Positions 37,310-47,081 of a stretch of 64,000 nucleotides of DNA are shown piece by piece; the first letter of the stretch is position 1, and each line of letters opens with the position of its first letter. Source of the DNA: Nonomuraea sp. NEAU-A123 (lineage in GTDB: Bacteria; Actinomycetota; Actinomycetes; Streptosporangiales; Streptosporangiaceae); contig NZ_JAHFZZ010000003.1 in NCBI RefSeq assembly GCF_018603905.1, positions 744,001 to 808,000 of the forward strand, given 5' to 3'. Position numbers and translations under genes: made by a program. The notes under the pieces are model-generated. The model was not told the DNA's origin, did no database searches, and saw only the letters and a list, made by a program, of their open reading frames with translations.

Positions 37310-37387
37310 GAACGGTCCTTTCCGCGGCTCTCGATGCGCTGTGCCCGGGCATAAATACCGGCAATCCCATGAAACTGTTAATTGATC

Positions 37388-38371
37388 TCAACCGGCGCCT
37401 ACTCGGTGGCGGAAGACCCAGTAGGTCCAGCTCTGATAGAGCACCACCAGCGGCAGGAAGAACGCCGCGATCCCGGTCATGATGCCGAGCGTCTTCGGTG
37501 TCGCGGCCGCGTTCTCGACGGTCAGGCTGTAGGCCGGGTTGATCGTCGATGGCAGGACATTGGGGTGGAGGACCACGAACAGGCTGATCACGGTCACCCC
37601 GATGGCGACCGCCGACAGCAGGAACGCCCACCCCTGACGGCCTCTGGCGATGGCGCCCAGCGCGGAGGCGAAGGCGAGGACGGCGAAGACGGCCAGGATG
37701 ACCGTGCCGACCACGCCGCCGTAGATCTGCGTCCAAGCCAGGAAGCCCACCATGAGCACGGCCGCCGCGACGCCCGTCTTGAGCGCCACCGAGGCCGCGC
37801 GCCGGCTGATCTCCCCGCGGGTCTTCAACGCCAGGAAGACGGCTCCGTGCGTGGCGAACAGGGTCAGCGTGGTCAGCCCACCGAGCAGCGCGTAGGGGTT
37901 GAGCAGGTCCCAGAACGTACCGACGTACTCGTGGTCGGCGTCGAGTCTCACACCCCGCACGATGTTCGCGAACGCGATCCCCCACAGCAGCGCGGGCACG
38001 AACGAGCCGGCGACGATGCCCGCGTCCCATCGCAGCCGCCAGGCCACGGAGTCCCGTTTGCCGCGATACTCGAAGCCCACCCCGCGCACGATCAGTGCCA
38101 CCAGGATCAGCAGCAGCGGCAGGTAGAACCCGCTGAACAGCGAGGCGTACCACTCGGGGAACGCGGCGAACGTGGCGCCTCCCGCGGTGATCAGCCACAC
38201 CTCGTTGCCGTCCCAGACGGGGCCGATCGTGTCGATCATCACCCGGCGTTCCGTCTCGTTCCGGGCCACGACCGGCAGCATCATGCCGACGCCGAAGTCA
38301 AACCCCTCCAGGACGAAGTACCCGACCCACAGGACGGTGATCGCCACGAACCAGACCTCGGTGAGCTCCAC
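37388..38371 (-). CDS. cydB: Cytochrome bd quinol oxidase subunit II
   Basis: 327 residues and about eight hydrophobic helices. Seen: the characteristic N-terminus FVAITVLWVGYFVLEGFDFG, PVWDGNEVWLITAGG and the conserved Phe/Trp-rich loops of CydB. With CydA it forms the oxygen-reducing quinol oxidase of the membrane. Start GTG 38371 with AGGAGG overlapping the cydA stop. It is followed 78 bases later by the SIS-HypC gene on the same strand, so the oxidase and hydrogenase-maturation genes may share a transcript. Confidence 0.93.
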   Translation of the reverse strand: MELTEVWFVAITVLWVGYFVLEGFDFGVGMMLPVVARNETERRVMIDTIGPVWDGNEVWLITAGGATFAAFPEWYASLFSGFYLPLLLILVALIVRGVGFEYRGKRDSVAWRLRWDAGIVAGSFVPALLWGIAFANIVRGVRLDADHEYVGTFWDLLNPYALLGGLTTLTLFATHGAVFLALKTRGEISRRAASVALKTGVAAAVLMVGFLAWTQIYGGVVGTVILAVFAVLAFASALGAIARGRQGWAFLLSAVAIGVTVISLFVVLHPNVLPSTINPAYSLTVENAAATPKTLGIMTGIAAFFLPLVVLYQSWTYWVFRHRVGAG

Positions 38372-38383
38372 TGGGCGATCCTC

Positions 38384-39763
38384 CTAGTAGGCGAACGACG
38401 TCTCGCCGCCGTCATGCGGCTCCGCGTCGTCGGCGGACGGTGGGGTCGCTCTGCCGTACTTGATCATGAGGCCGACCTCCACCAGGGCCAGCCCGCCGTA
38501 CAGGATGGTGAAGACGATCAGCGAGGTGAGCACCGTGCCCGCGCCGACGCTGGGCGAGACGCCGTCGGCGGTCTTCATCTGGGTGAACACGATCCACGGC
38601 TGCCTGGCCATCTCGGTGAAGATCCACCCGAAGCTGTGCGCGAGGAAGGGCAGCACGACCGACCAGACGGCGACCTTCCAGACCCAGCCCGTGCCCCGGA
38701 CCTGCCGGCCACGGGTCAGCCAGAGCAGGACGAGCGCCACCAGCGCGGCCAGCAGGCCGAACCCGATCATCAACCGGAAACCCCAGTAGGCGACCGGAAT
38801 GTAGGGACGGTAGTCGCCCGGGCCGAACCTCCGCTCGTACGCCGCCTGGAGGTTGTTGATGCCCTCGACCTTGCCGTCGAACGAGCCGGTGGCGAGCTGT
38901 GACAGCAGGTTCGGGATCTCCAGTTGGTAGATCGGCTTGGTGCCGTCCAGCGTCCCGATGGTGAACAGGGAGAACGGCGCGGGCTGCCGCGTCTCGTAGA
39001 GCGCCTCGGCGGCGGCCATCTTCATCGGCTGGGTCTGCGTCATGATCTTGCCAAGGATGTCGCCGGAGACAAGAGTGCCCAGAGCGCCCACCAGCACCGC
39101 GGCAATGCCGAGCCGCAGAGACGGTCTGAACACCTCGAGATCCCGCTTTCTAGCCAGATGCCAGGCGGAAACCGCCATCAGGATCACCCCACCGGCCAGC
39201 CAGCACCCGAAGACCGTGTGCGGAAAGGTGGCCAGCACCACCTTGTTGGTCAGCACGGCTCCGAAGTCGACCAGCTCGGCACGCTGATTGACCTTGAAAC
39301 CCACAGGCCACTGCATGAACGAGTTGGCGGCCAGAATGAAGTAGGCGGACAGCATCGTCCCGAACGCGACGATCCAGATGCACGCGAGATGCACCCTCTT
39401 CGGCAGCCGACCCCAGCCGAAGAGCCACAGCCCCAGAAACGTCGACTCCAGAAAGAACGCCAGCAACGCCTCCAGCGCGAGCGGCGCGCCGAAGATGTCG
39501 CCGACGAACCTGGAATAGGTGCTCCAGTTCATCCCGAACTGAAACTCCTGCACGATCCCCGTCACCACGCCCATGGCGAAGTTGATCAGGAAGAGCGTCC
39601 CGAAGAACTTGGTGGCGCGAAGGTAGGCGACCTTACCGGTGCGCACCCACGCCGTGTTCAGAATCGCCACCAACAGCGACATCCCTATCGTGACCGGCAC
39701 AAACAGGAAGTGATACACCGTAGTAACCCCGAACTGCCAGCGCGCGAGCTCCAAGGCATCCAC
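38384..39763 (-). CDS. cydA: Cytochrome bd quinol oxidase subunit I
   Basis: 459 residues. Seen: DALELARWQFGVTTVYHFLF at the N-terminus, with the His that binds high-spin heme b, GIVQEFQFGMNWSTYSRFVG, FPHTVFGCWLAG (second heme His), and the GRQVRG...W and FTEMARQPW regions after a short Q-loop. The start is GTG 39763, giving Val-Asp-Ala-Leu-Glu, as in other CydA proteins; the frame extends ten codons further without meaning. It is linked to the [NiFe] hydrogenase maturation genes downstream, suggesting H2-derived electrons enter the quinone pool and leave here. Confidence 0.93.
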   Translation of the reverse strand: MDALELARWQFGVTTVYHFLFVPVTIGMSLLVAILNTAWVRTGKVAYLRATKFFGTLFLINFAMGVVTGIVQEFQFGMNWSTYSRFVGDIFGAPLALEALLAFFLESTFLGLWLFGWGRLPKRVHLACIWIVAFGTMLSAYFILAANSFMQWPVGFKVNQRAELVDFGAVLTNKVVLATFPHTVFGCWLAGGVILMAVSAWHLARKRDLEVFRPSLRLGIAAVLVGALGTLVSGDILGKIMTQTQPMKMAAAEALYETRQPAPFSLFTIGTLDGTKPIYQLEIPNLLSQLATGSFDGKVEGINNLQAAYERRFGPGDYRPYIPVAYWGFRLMIGFGLLAALVALVLLWLTRGRQVRGTGWVWKVAVWSVVLPFLAHSFGWIFTEMARQPWIVFTQMKTADGVSPSVGAGTVLTSLIVFTILYGGLALVEVGLMIKYGRATPPSADDAEPHDGGETSFAY

Positions 39764-39886
39764 GACTCTTACTGTAAGTGTCCGAGTATGCACGCCTTGT
39801 CATGACGCGCCGCCAGTCGTCGGGCAGGATGCTGACAGTCCAGGTCGCATGACGAGCTCGAACACCTCCAGCATCATGTCGCCGCC

Positions 39887-41368
39887 TCAGGCGGTCTGAC
39901 GGGTGCCGGTGATGGGGATGGTCATCATCGGCGCCTTCGCCGTGCCGGTCATCGTGTCGCCCTCGACCGAGACGGTGAACGTGACCTTCATCTTGAACGG
40001 TGAGGTGAGAGTGGCGACGAAGCCGATCTCGGTGCCGTCGACCTGCCCGTCCTGGATCGGGGTGCCGTCGAAGGCTCCGGTCAGGGAGCCAGCGGTGGCG
40101 GCGAGCCGCAGTTCGGCCTGCTGCCGGCCGCGGGGCGTGCGGAAGCTCACCGTCCAGGTGCCGTCCACCGCCGTGGCACGCGACTGCCCGCGGCGGTAGG
40201 CGGCGGCGGCCTCCCGGTACCTCTGGTGTTCCGCCTCGTGGTCGGGGAAGTCGGCGGAGCCGAAGTCGCCCGAAGCGAAGAACGAGTCGAGTCCGCCGTT
40301 GGCGGCGACGGCGTGCTGTCCCGAGCGAGGCAGCATGACGGCCTCGTATCGGGTGATCGCCTCGTCGAGAGTGGCCTCCTCGGCGATGGCGTGGGCGAGC
40401 TCGGCTCCGTCGAGCATGGCGAGGTTGACCCCGTACCCCCCGAAAGGCGCCATCAGGTGCGCCGCGTCGCCGAGCAGTGTCGCGCCGGGCGTGTGCGCCC
40501 AGGTGAGCGGGGCGGGAAGGGCGTAGATCGGGCGGTTGAGGTAGCCGCCGTCGACGTCCGTGAGGAAGGGCAGCATCTCCTCGGCCCAGCCGCTGAACTC
40601 CTTGAGCAGGAACCGTCGTACGGCGCCCGCGTCGCCCAGGTCGACGCCGGCCTTGCCGTGCCAGTCGAGGTCGGTACGCAGGGCCAGGTAGGCGCGGATG
40701 TGGCCGTTGCTGTTGCGCTGGCCGATGATGGCCCGGCCGTCGCCGTCATTGGCGAACAGATGGCCGTTCCCGACGAGTTTCGCGATCTGGGGATGACGGG
40801 TTTCCACGTCCTCAAAACGGACGTCGAGGAACGAGACGCCCGTGTAGTCAGGCGTGGCGTCGCTCAGGAGCGGCCGGACCCGAGACCAGGCGCCATCGGC
40901 GCCGATCACCAGACCCACCTCGGCGGTGACGCCGTTGCCGAACTCGAGGCGGTGCCCGCCGTCGCCGAGCGGAGTCGCGGTGACCAGCTTGTGTCCCCAG
41001 TGCACGGTGCCGGGCCGCACGTGTTCGGCGAGCATGGCGCGGAGCTGCCCGCGATCGATCTCCGGGGCGGCGGTGTCGTCCTGGTCGGGGACGAACGCGT
41101 CGAGCACGGTGCCGTGCTGGTCGAGCCGGCTCTTGGCCTGCCCTTCGAGCCGGGCGAGCTTCATGAACTCCTCGAACAGGCCGGCGTCTTCCATGGCGAT
41201 CTGTCCGGTGTCGGCGTGCAGGTCCAGGGTCCCGCCGGCGTCACGGGCTTCGACGGAGGCGTCGGCGTCGTACACGGTGACGTCGATGCCGTGTCCTTGC
41301 AGGACTCGGGCGCACATCAGGCCGCCGGGGCCGGCGCCGACGATGGCGATGCGTACGGGGGATTTCAT
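39887..41368 (-). CDS. FAD-dependent monooxygenase (TetX/PHBH type) with C-terminal beta domain
   Basis: 493 residues. Seen: the dinucleotide motif RIAIVGAGPGGLMCARVLQG, the mid-protein GADGAWSRVR, and the FAD-ribityl motif LLGDAAHLMAPFGGYGVNLA. The layout is close to TetX-like enzymes, but a tetracycline role is not shown. After about residue 390 comes a separate lipocalin-like beta domain (VDGTWTVSFRTPRGRQQAEL ... FKMKVTFTVSVEGDTMTGTA), not part of usual monooxygenases of this group. Start ATG 41368 with AAGGA upstream. Divergent from a TetR regulator with two shared operator-like boxes. Confidence 0.88.
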   Translation of the reverse strand: MKSPVRIAIVGAGPGGLMCARVLQGHGIDVTVYDADASVEARDAGGTLDLHADTGQIAMEDAGLFEEFMKLARLEGQAKSRLDQHGTVLDAFVPDQDDTAAPEIDRGQLRAMLAEHVRPGTVHWGHKLVTATPLGDGGHRLEFGNGVTAEVGLVIGADGAWSRVRPLLSDATPDYTGVSFLDVRFEDVETRHPQIAKLVGNGHLFANDGDGRAIIGQRNSNGHIRAYLALRTDLDWHGKAGVDLGDAGAVRRFLLKEFSGWAEEMLPFLTDVDGGYLNRPIYALPAPLTWAHTPGATLLGDAAHLMAPFGGYGVNLAMLDGAELAHAIAEEATLDEAITRYEAVMLPRSGQHAVAANGGLDSFFASGDFGSADFPDHEAEHQRYREAAAAYRRGQSRATAVDGTWTVSFRTPRGRQQAELRLAATAGSLTGAFDGTPIQDGQVDGTEIGFVATLTSPFKMKVTFTVSVEGDTMTGTAKAPMMTIPITGTRQTA

Positions 41369-41384
41369 GGCGGAGTCCTTACTT

Positions 41385-41436
41385 AACGGGCGTTCGTTCA
41401 GCAGTGTTGACAGTAACTGAACGGGCGTTCGTTGAG
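41385..41436. promoter_or_regulatory. Two TetR-type operator boxes between monooxygenase and regulator
   Basis: The 14-base element AACGGGCGTTCGTT occurs at 41385-41398 and again at 41420-41433, with half-palindromic cores of the form GAACG-GG-CGTTC at the second copy. They are 35 bases apart and lie between the divergent starts at 41368 and 41469. Sites of this form are typical for TetR regulators that control themselves and the divergent gene. Confidence 0.65.
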
Positions 41437-41468
41437 CAAGTACACTGAGGCGACCGAAGGGACCATCC

Positions 41469-42071
41469 ATGTCGACGAACACGGGAAGTGACCGGCGTAC
41501 GGGCCCCGAGACCCGCGCGGAGATCCTCCGCGTCGCGCTGCGGCTGTTCACGGAGAAGGGCTACGAGGGCACCTCGACCCGAGACATCTCCAGCGCGCTC
41601 GGGATGACGAAATCCTCGCTGTACTACCACTTCCAGAACAAAGAGGAGATCGTGGCGAGCCTCGTGGAAGGGCGCCGGCACGAACTCGACGACTTCATCG
41701 AGTGGCTCGCCGCGCAGCCGCCCACCCCCGATCGGCTGGAGAAGGCGGCGCTGCGCTGGCTACAGGGCACCACTCCCGAACATCTTCAGGCCATGCTTTT
41801 CGCGCAGGCCAATCAGCCGGTCATGAGGCGGCTGGCGGAAGGCGGCCGGGATATCCGGTCGAACTTCGACCGCGTCATCGACCTGCTCGTCGACGAGGGG
41901 GCGAGCATGGAGGACCGCCTCTTGACGCGCATGGTCTTCGACACCGCCGGAGCCGCGCTCCTGTCGGCGCGGGGCACGGAGGCCGACCCGGACGATGTCA
42001 TCGCCGCCGCCCGGCGCGCGACCACCGCACTCGCCCGCGCGACCACGGAAGCGACCAAAGAGGCGCTCTGA
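41469..42071 (+). CDS. TetR/AcrR family regulator of the adjacent monooxygenase
   Basis: 200 residues. Seen: the TetR helix-turn-helix ETRAEILRVALRLFTEKGYE, ISSALGMTKSSLYYHFQNKE near residues 15-62, then an all-alpha effector domain. Divergent from the FAD monooxygenase with duplicated operator boxes between them, so it most likely represses that gene and itself until an inducer binds. Start ATG 41469. Confidence 0.9.
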   Translation: MSTNTGSDRRTGPETRAEILRVALRLFTEKGYEGTSTRDISSALGMTKSSLYYHFQNKEEIVASLVEGRRHELDDFIEWLAAQPPTPDRLEKAALRWLQGTTPEHLQAMLFAQANQPVMRRLAEGGRDIRSNFDRVIDLLVDEGASMEDRLLTRMVFDTAGAALLSARGTEADPDDVIAAARRATTALARATTEATKEAL

Positions 42072-42172
42072 GAGCGGCTGCCCCGTGAAGCTCTCATCGC
42101 CCCTGCGGGGAAACATGCGGGACGGACGCTCCTTCCAAGAGCGTCCGTCCCGGTGAAGCAGATCGTGGGTGG

Positions 42173-43211
<1,039 letters not shown>

Positions 43212-43238
43212 ATCGAGAAGAGGGGAGAATCGTTCGCC

Positions 43239-43874
43239 GTGAGCAGTCCCACGACACCGCGACGCGGCTACCATCACGGCGACCTGCGTGCCGGGTTGAT
43301 CCGCGAGGGCATAGCCCTCCTGGCCGAGACGGGCGTCGCGGGTTTCTCGGTGGCCAAGGTCGCCGTCCGCGCGGGCGTGTCGTCGGCCGCGCCGTACCGC
43401 CACTTTCCCGATCGTGAGGCTCTGCTGGCCGCCTGCGCGGCCGCCATCCTCGCCGACATCACCGACCTGCTCGCCGCGGCGGCCGAGCAGGCGGGACCCG
43501 ACCCGCTCGACCGGCTCGCCGCCACCGCGGGCGCCTACACGCGCTATGTCCTGGAGCATCGCGCCGGCATCGATCTCATCTACTCGTACGAATTCAGCGG
43601 CCCCCACCACCCGACCGTCCAGGAGCAGAGCCGCCGCCTCACGGGCGCTCTCATGGATCTGGGCTCAGCCGTCCTGCCCGCCGACGTCTCCTGGGCCGAC
43701 ACCGCCGACTTCGTGTACGTCCACTTGTCCACCACGCACGGCTACGCCACCCTGCTCGTGAAAGGCACCCGCCCGCCCCAGGACATCGACAGCCACGCCG
43801 CTCGCGCCGTCACCGCCGCCCGCGACCACATCACCGGATACCTCCAGCGCCTGAACAACCGTGAGACCGCATAG
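43239..43874 (+). CDS. TetR family regulator (WHG-domain type)
   Basis: 211 residues. Seen: RGYHHGDLRAGLIREGIALL and SVAKVAVRAGVSSAAPYRHF, the helix-turn-helix of TetR proteins whose C-terminal part is the WHG domain (DLIYSYEFSGPHHP). Start GTG 43239 after GAGGGGAG. It probably represses itself and the divergent aldo/keto reductase through the palindrome at 43175-43211. Confidence 0.88.
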   Translation: MSSPTTPRRGYHHGDLRAGLIREGIALLAETGVAGFSVAKVAVRAGVSSAAPYRHFPDREALLAACAAAILADITDLLAAAAEQAGPDPLDRLAATAGAYTRYVLEHRAGIDLIYSYEFSGPHHPTVQEQSRRLTGALMDLGSAVLPADVSWADTADFVYVHLSTTHGYATLLVKGTRPPQDIDSHAARAVTAARDHITGYLQRLNNRETA

Positions 43875-43949
43875 GGTCACCTGCCGACCTCGCGAGGGCC
43901 TGATCGGCGCTTGCGGGATCAGGCCACACGATTGACGACGTTGAAGGCG

Positions 43950-44303
43950 TCAACCTTCGGCCGGACGCTCTCGGGAACTGTTGATCCGCAGCGCTTCGGC
44001 GAGTTGGTCTTCCAAGATGACAATGCGGCAGGCAGCGTCCAGGGCGGTGCCCTGGTCGACGAGTTCCCGGGCCCTGGCTGCCAGACGGAGCTGGTAGCGG
44101 GAGTATCGACGGTGTCCGCCGCCGGAGCGTCGCGGCTCGATCAGTTTGGCGACGCCCAGTGCGCGCAGGAACGCGGGGGTGACGCCGAGCATCTCCGCGG
44201 CCGCGCCCATGCTGTAGGCGGGATAGTCCTCATCGCCGAATCTGTCTTCGGCCTTGCTTTGAGCGAGCGTGGCGTCGTTGCCTTCTGGGTGACTTTGATC
44301 CAT
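43950..44303 (-). CDS. MerR family transcriptional regulator
   Basis: 117 residues. Seen: an acidic N-terminal extension of about 28 residues, then a single MerR DNA-binding domain (YSMGAAAEMLGVTPAFLRAL, then RSGGGHRRYSRYQLRLAARA) and a short helical tail (EDQLAEAL). There is no effector domain and no metal-binding Cys, so it resembles small HspR-like or chaplin-locus MerR proteins. Start ATG 44303 with GGAAGG upstream. The leader region contains a strong hairpin (44328-44358). Confidence 0.85.
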   Translation of the reverse strand: MDQSHPEGNDATLAQSKAEDRFGDEDYPAYSMGAAAEMLGVTPAFLRALGVAKLIEPRRSGGGHRRYSRYQLRLAARARELVDQGTALDAACRIVILEDQLAEALRINSSRERPAEG

Positions 44304-44327
44304 AAATACCTTCCGACATGCGCACAG

Positions 44328-44358
44328 GGGGCCCCGGCGCGTCTTGCGCCGGGGCCCC
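44328..44358 (-). promoter_or_regulatory. Perfect 13-bp hairpin in the leader of the MerR gene
   Basis: GGGGCCCCGGCGC (44328-44340), loop GTCTT, GCGCCGGGGCCCC (44346-44358), all G/C pairs. It ends about 25 bases upstream of the MerR start on the minus strand. No T-run follows on either strand, so it may act as an attenuator, an mRNA stabiliser or a terminator for transcripts coming from the right. Confidence 0.55.
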
Positions 44359-44832
44359 GAAGAGGTTCAACACCATCTATCGGCCATGTGGCCGACCTTC
44401 TGTCGTCCGTATCAGCCGTATATGACGGCGCCGATGCGGGGATCGCGGATTCTTGACCGTAGACCACCTTCCGATCTGTGGAACTGCGGTGCCCGAGCGG
44501 CGCGAAAATCAGCCGGCAACGGGCGATCCCGATGGCGTTCAACACTCCCTTCTCTCAAGCGAACTTGCTCTTCCTACTTCACCTATGGCAGCGCGTCCAC
44601 GGTCAGGGCCCCTTACCACTGCGCTGGCCCCGTCACGTCCGACCTTCTGCCATCACCTTCTGCTTCCATCCAGCTCATCCGGGCAGTGCGTCGTGTTGCT
44701 GGTTTCTCATGCCCGTGTGGATTCGTTCCTTGCGATGTCAGAAACATTAGCGCCCACATCCACGAATGTCTACCCTGACCGCTACAGATTTTCGATCCTG
44801 GCTGGGTTAGCTGTGGCCTCGCCGTCAGGGCG
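44359..44832. other. Gene-free stretch of lower GC content
   Basis: Three overlapping plus-strand open frames cross this region, but they shadow each other, lack ribosome binding sites and resemble nothing I know. Base composition is less GC-rich than the surroundings. I see no RNA gene. It may hold remnants of a lost gene. Confidence 0.4.
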
Positions 44833-45591
44833 CTATGGCGTCCCCAGATAGGTGTCGAGCGCGCCCGCGCCCGTCAGCATCGCCAGGCCCCGCGTCGTCA
44901 GCCGGTCGCGCCACTCCCGCATCGTCGCCTGCAGCGGCTCCGGCCCGCCCGCCGCCCGCACCCGCTCCAGCACCCGCGCGATCTGCTCCAGCCCGTGCCC
45001 GCCCCGCCGCAACTGGTGGGCCAGCAGTACGTCACGCTCGTCGGCCGAGGTGTAGACGCGGTAGCCGGTGCGCGGGTCGCGCCGGGGCACGATCAGCCCG
45101 GCCCGCTCCCATTTGCGCAACGTCGCCGGCCGAATGCCGAGCCTGCGCGCCAGCGGCCCGATAAACGTCACACCCGACGCCGGCTCACGCGCCGACGCCA
45201 GGCCGCGCAGCGACTCCTGGTCACGCGGTGGCTTCAGCTCACGCGGCGACTCCCGGTCGCGCGGCGACGCCAGGTCGCGTAGCGCCCGTTCCACGGCCTC
45301 CAGCGTGTGCCGGTCGCCGGCCAACTGCGCGTGGCTCTCGTCGATCAGCCGCAGCGCCTCCTCGACCGCGCCGCCGTTCACGGCCCGCATGATCGCCCCC
45401 GCGGTCGCGTGGCCGTGCGCGGGGATCAACGCCAGGAACGTCCGCAACGCCGCCGCATGGCGCGGAGCATAGGCGCGGTAGCCGTGCGGCGACCGCTCGG
45501 CCGGCGGTAGGATCCCCGCCTCCTCATAGTTGCGCACCGCCTGCGTGGACAGGCCGTGCTCACGCGCCAGATCGATGGGTCGCAACCGCAT
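44833..45591 (-). CDS. MerR regulator with two DNA-binding domains (TioE-like)
   Basis: 252 residues. Seen: a first MerR domain at the N-terminus (PIDLAREHGLSTQAVRNYEE, HGYRAYAPRHAAAL) and a second after a linker (IGPLARRLGIRPATLRKWER, RDPRTGYRVYTSADERD). The linker has repeated SPRDRESPRELKPPRDQES units. This two-domain layout is known from TioE-family regulators. It is divergent from the erythromycin-esterase-like gene (starts 78 bases apart) and probably controls it. Start ATG 45591. Confidence 0.9.
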   Translation of the reverse strand: MRLRPIDLAREHGLSTQAVRNYEEAGILPPAERSPHGYRAYAPRHAAALRTFLALIPAHGHATAGAIMRAVNGGAVEEALRLIDESHAQLAGDRHTLEAVERALRDLASPRDRESPRELKPPRDQESLRGLASAREPASGVTFIGPLARRLGIRPATLRKWERAGLIVPRRDPRTGYRVYTSADERDVLLAHQLRRGGHGLEQIARVLERVRAAGGPEPLQATMREWRDRLTTRGLAMLTGAGALDTYLGTP

Positions 45592-45634
45592 TTTGAAGGT
45601 ACGTCCTCGTCAACAGCCGGAAATGCCGCCAAAG

Positions 45635-45661
45635 TTTACACAGAAGGTTCAACGATACAGT
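45635..45661 (+). promoter_or_regulatory. Possible promoter for a leaderless esterase mRNA
   Basis: TTTACA at 45635-45640 and TACAGT at 45656-45661, 15 bases apart. The predicted transcription start falls on or next to the ATG at 45669, and the AAAGGA before that ATG is too close to serve as a ribosome binding site. This would give a leaderless transcript. Confidence 0.35.
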
Positions 45662-45668
45662 CAAAGGA

Positions 45669-46874
45669 ATGACGACCTCGATCCAGGACGCCGCCCATCC
45701 CTTCACCAGCGGCGCCCTCACCGCGCTCCTGCCCCCCGCCACCCGCCTGCTCGGCCTCGGCGAGCCCACCCACGGCGTCGAAGCCTTCCTCGATCTGCGC
45801 AACGAGCTCTTCCGCCACCTCGTCGAACACGAGGGCTACCGCTCGATCACCATGGAGAGCGACTGCCTGGCGGCCCTGGCCGCCGACGCGTACGTCACCG
45901 ACGGCATCGGAACCCTCGACAACGCGATGAGCCAGGGGTTCAGCCACGGCTCCGGCGCCTCATCCGCCAACCGCGAGCTCCTGCGCTGGATGCGTGCCTA
46001 CAACGAGCAGCGTCCTCCGTACGAGCGGCTCCACTTCTACGGTTTCGACGGCCCCCTGGAGATCAGCGGCCCCGCCGGCCCCCGTCCAGCCCTGACCGCA
46101 CTGCACGACTACCTCGCCGCCCACCTTGACCTGCCCTGGAGCCGCGAGACCCTCGACGAGCTGCTCGGCCCCGACCAGCGCTGGACCAACCCGGCCGCGA
46201 CAACGGATCCCACCCAGTCCGTCGGCCGCACCCCCGAGGCCAAGGAACTGCGCCTGATCACCGACGACCTGCGTACGCTACTCACCGCGCACGCCCCCCA
46301 CCTGACGGCCACCACCTCCCCCGACGACCTGTGGCGCGCCGACCTGCACGCCCGCACCGCCGCCGGGCTCCTGCGCTACCACGCCGGCATAGCCGACACC
46401 GCGCCCACCCGCGTCGGCACGCTCATGCGCCTGCGCGATGCGATGATGGCCGACAACCTCGACGCCATCATCGACCGCGAGGCCCGGCGCGGACCCACCC
46501 TCGCCTTCGCCCACAACCGCCACCTGCAGAAGGACAAGAGCCGCTGGCTGCTTCCGGAGGGCTGGGGCCCACTGGGGGGCCGGACGCTGGAGTGGTGGAG
46601 CGCCGGGGCGATCGTCGGCACCCGCCTCGGCGACCAGTACGCCTTCGCCGCCACCACCTTCGGCACCCGCGGCTCCGACGTACCCCATCCCGACACCCTC
46701 GAAGGGCTCCTGTCGACTCTCCCCGACGCCCGCGCCGTCATCGATCCCGGCGGCCTAGCGGCGGCCCTAGACCGGAAGCCAACGCCCCGCGTTCCGGCCG
46801 ACCACACCTACTTCGCCCTCGACCCGGCCACCATCGACCAGTCCGACGCCATCGTCTTCGTCAAGGAAATCTGA
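45669..46874 (+). CDS. Erythromycin esterase family protein
   Basis: 401 residues, cytoplasmic. Seen: the family motifs LLGLGEPTHGVEAFLDLRNE (catalytic His and Glu region), SITMESDCLAA, HFYGFDGP and LAFAHNRHLQKDKSRW. Members open macrolide lactones or act on other esters and phosphate-containing substrates; resistance is possible but many family members have unknown substrates. Divergent from a double-MerR regulator, a typical antibiotic- or stress-induced arrangement. Start ATG 45669. Confidence 0.88.
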   Translation: MTTSIQDAAHPFTSGALTALLPPATRLLGLGEPTHGVEAFLDLRNELFRHLVEHEGYRSITMESDCLAALAADAYVTDGIGTLDNAMSQGFSHGSGASSANRELLRWMRAYNEQRPPYERLHFYGFDGPLEISGPAGPRPALTALHDYLAAHLDLPWSRETLDELLGPDQRWTNPAATTDPTQSVGRTPEAKELRLITDDLRTLLTAHAPHLTATTSPDDLWRADLHARTAAGLLRYHAGIADTAPTRVGTLMRLRDAMMADNLDAIIDREARRGPTLAFAHNRHLQKDKSRWLLPEGWGPLGGRTLEWWSAGAIVGTRLGDQYAFAATTFGTRGSDVPHPDTLEGLLSTLPDARAVIDPGGLAAALDRKPTPRVPADHTYFALDPATIDQSDAIVFVKEI

Positions 46875-47081
46875 GCCACCCACGGTGGCGACGTGGGCAT
46901 CGGGAGGCTACGCGGCGGTGATCCAGGCCGGGCTCCTTGCCGCCGACCTGGCCCGCCGCGCCCTCCGCTCTGCCGGCCGACAAGGCGAACCGATCGGCGG
47001 CGCGGGAGGCCCTGGAGGAGTTCGACGCTCGCTAGGCCGTCGCCGAGATCCAGGGTTTCGGCAGGCCTCAGCTGACGCGGG
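46875..47081 (+). other. Possible gene remnant after the esterase gene
   Basis: One frame reads YAAVIQAGLLAADLARRALR and a second, shifted by a base near 46980, reads DKANRSAAREALEEFDAR before a stop at about 47037. Together they look like the frameshifted end of a protein with an Ala-rich helix. There is no start signal and I recognise no family. Confidence 0.3.

Noticed and set aside
39887..41368. Calling the monooxygenase a tetracycline-inactivating enzyme
   Set aside because: Only the general flavoprotein motifs are visible; substrate residues cannot be judged from sequence alone.
44453..44851. Overlapping plus-strand frames of 90-144 residues
   Set aside because: Three frames cover the same DNA, with no start signal and no resemblance to a known family.
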